6,703 bases of DNA from JBOHHR01 sp050740975. Its GTDB lineage: Bacteria; Pseudomonadota; Gammaproteobacteria; JBOHHR01. Position 1 is the first letter of the stretch. Each line of letters begins with the position of its first letter. The position numbers were made by a program, and so were the translations under genes. The stretch is from positions 1-6,703 of the forward strand of contig JBOIEE010000087.1 in assembly GCA_050740975.1 (NCBI GenBank). The letters run 5' to 3'. This document shows, piece after piece, positions 5,779-6,703 of this stretch. Below the pieces are notes generated by a model. It saw nothing but the letters and a program-made list of their open reading frames with translations. It made no database searches and had not been told where the DNA came from.

Positions 5779-6438
5779 TCAGTCTTTCAAGATATCCTGA
5801 ACGATTTTCACTGCGACCGTTCGCCACGAGCTCAAGCACAATAGGTACAGAGGGCTGTTCTTTGAGTTGCGGAGTAGTAAGCCTTTAGCAACTTTCGGGA
5901 AAACGCTTTTTAGTCGCTCCTCAATGAACTTCACAATCGCCTGCTCGGGCGCGTCGCGCACGAGCAGATCCTCCTCGCCGAAGATGTCGTTTGCTTTTCC
6001 TTGCGATAAAAACGATCGCGCCAGTCCGCCGTTCCAAAGATCGCATCAAGCCGCGTTTGCCACGCTTCATCAATGACTCCGTCACGCGTGAGAGTGCGCG
6101 CTACACCGATGCCGAGAGGAAACAGCTACCAAAGATCTACTCCGCCCGTTTTTGCGAGGGTATCGACGGTCTCCCATTCGACCTGCATACCAAACGGATC
6201 CAGGAAAACAACCGCCCGCTCTTTTTCCCAATCGCGTTGTGCACACCAGTCCTGTAGACCCACGATCGCATCCGTCAGGTCAAACGTACAGCGGTCGGCC
6301 ATCGCCGGATATTGGTGTCGACCACCTTTCTTAGCGCCTCGATTCGCTTCTTTGAGTTCTCGATAAATAGGTACCGGTCAAACGGACTTGCTAGTCCCAA
6401 TGCGATCGTTGGACTTCCGTGCGGTAGCTCTGGCCATC
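5779..6438 (-). pseudogene. tcmP: tcmP remnant: three-Cys-motif partner protein, disrupted
   Basis: Joining minus-strand frames rebuilds the middle and C-terminal part of TcmP, the protein family habitually encoded beside the DUF5131 family. Segment one (6436 to about 6311) reads WPELPHGSPTIALG, then PFDRYLFIENSKKRIEALRK. Segment two (about 6310 to 6001) reads MADRCTFDLTDAIVGLQDWC, then RAVVFLDPFGMQVEWETVD, DLW-stop-LFPLGIGVARTL and RLDAIFGTADWRDRFYR. Segment three (about 6000 to 5779) reads KANDIFGEEDLLVRDAPEQA, then FIEERLKSVFPKVAKGLLLR and NSKNSPLYLLCLSS, ending IVQDILKD. Lesions: a frameshift at about 6309-6313, a TAG stop at 6128-6126 where a Tyr codon would fit, a frameshift at about 6000-6002, and loss of the N-terminal part where mobile DNA begins at 6439. 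The lost part should include the glycine-rich FAG-type motif, so the product cannot be functional. FLDPFG recalls the DPPY-like motif of methyltransferases. Confidence 0.85.
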
Positions 6439-6511
6439 TGCGTATTTTAAGCGATTCCGGCCGCCCAATTTAAAGTAAAACTGCCAGCTGTTTTATTTCA
6501 AAGCTGCCACC
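6439..6511 (+). mobile_element. IS21-family-like left terminus with three terminal repeats
   Basis: The segment begins with TGCGTATTTTAAGCG, and IS21-family elements start with TG and carry multiple imperfect terminal repeats. Three units follow one another: 6439-6466, 6467-6488 and 6489-6511. Each has an ATTTyAA-like core (ATTTTAA 6444, ATTTAAA 6468, ATTTCAA 6495) followed by a GC-rich block (CGGCCGCC 6458, CTGCCAGC 6481, CTGCCACC 6504; spacing 23 and 23). The tcmP homology stops at 6438, as expected at an insertion point. No istA gene follows in the window, so this is either a fragment or the edge of a larger composite element. Confidence 0.6.
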
Positions 6512-6516
6512 CCTCC

Positions 6517-6593
6517 TAGTGTAGTGCTTCTTAGTTGATGGAACTAAAGGCCTTCCGGTCGATCTGATCTGGAGATCGAACGAGGAGGCGACC
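6517..6593 (+). repeat. Leader of the IS630-like gene with two hairpins
   Basis: IS630-family elements insert at TA; the TA at 6517-6518 is a possible left boundary, but no terminal inverted repeat can be confirmed because the other end is outside the window. Two inverted repeats lie before the gene: TTAGTT/AACTAA (6531-6536 with 6542-6547) and TCGATCT/AGATCGA (6559-6565 with 6573-6579). They may limit read-in transcription or translation of the transposase. Confidence 0.4.
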
Positions 6594-6703
6594 ATGCGAA
6601 CAGCCAGTGTTATCGAGCTTACAGATGAACAACGGCAACAACTGCAACGATGGACCCGGTCGAGCACAGTCAGTGTGCGTTTGGCGCGCCGCGCACGGAT
6701 GAT
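6594..6703 (+). CDS. IS630-family transposase, N-terminus only (runs off window)
   Basis: An ATG at 6594 follows a strong ribosome binding site, GAGGAGG (6582-6588), and the frame stays open to the right edge (about 36 residues visible). The protein starts MRTASVIELTDEQRQQLQRW, followed by TRSSTVSVRLARRARM. This is the usual N-terminus of IS630-family transposases: a T-D/E-E-Q-R helix, then a V-R-L-x-x-R-A-R segment leading to the helix-turn-helix. The catalytic DDE domain is beyond the window, so activity cannot be judged. It points away from the tcmP remnant. It may be nested in the IS21-like terminus to its left. Confidence 0.7.
   Translation, partial: MRTASVIELTDEQRQQLQRWTRSSTVSVRLARRARM

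Noticed and set aside
6470..6472. TAA in the tcmP frame upstream of WPELPHGSP
   Set aside because: It was first counted as another tcmP stop, but it falls within the IS21-like terminal repeats and is therefore not part of tcmP.
6470..6667. Minus-strand open frame of 65 codons at the right end
   Set aside because: It crosses the IS21-like repeats and runs antisense to the IS630-like transposase start, which has a strong ribosome binding site; the product is low in complexity and unrecognised.
4900..6703. CRISPR array, tRNA or rRNA genes
   Set aside because: No regularly spaced repeats with unique spacers and no tRNA- or rRNA-like segments were found; the only clustered repeats are the three IS21-like terminal units.

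Overview
The window looks like the chromosome of a proteobacterium, most likely a gammaproteobacterium (a betaproteobacterium cannot be excluded). The basis is the gene order miaB - phoH-like (ybeZ) - ybeY - corC (ybeX), which is the order of the E. coli miaB-ybeZYX region, and the close match of each product to its proteobacterial family. I cannot name a genus from sequence alone.

Layout. Positions 1-188 are a leader with a weak promoter candidate. Positions 189-3917 hold four housekeeping genes on the plus strand, tightly packed: a 3-nt gap between miaB and phoH, an overlap between phoH and ybeY, and a 5-nt gap between ybeY and corC. They modify tRNA (MiaB), process and quality-control rRNA and ribosomes (PhoH-like ATPase with YbeY), and act at the envelope or in ion homeostasis (CorC). 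In E. coli, lnt follows corC. Here corC is followed by a GC-rich hairpin and then by accessory genes on the opposite strand.

Positions 4120-6438, all on the minus strand, form a small, partly decayed accessory island. Read in its own direction it has: (i) a remnant of tcmP, the 'three-Cys-motif partner' protein, lacking its N-terminus and carrying two frameshifts and a stop codon; (ii) a DUF5131 (phage Gp37/Gp68-type) gene 16 nt downstream, with the diagnostic C-x6-C-x2-C motif and a probable late frameshift; and (iii) a Phd/VapB-like antitoxin and PIN-domain (VapC-like) toxin pair with a 4-nt overlap and a palindromic operator candidate. The toxin lacks exactly one codon, at the place where PIN proteins of this type carry a conserved catalytic aspartate, so it is probably inactive.

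Positions 6439-6703 are mobile DNA. The segment from 6439 to about 6511 has the TG start and the three imperfect terminal repeats typical of IS21-family ends, and the tcmP homology stops exactly there. From 6594 a transposase resembling the IS630-family N-terminus starts and runs off the window, which suggests nested insertions.

The main points of interest are the TcmP/DUF5131 pair, a functionally uncharacterised two-gene module caught in decay, and the toxin with a deleted active-site residue.
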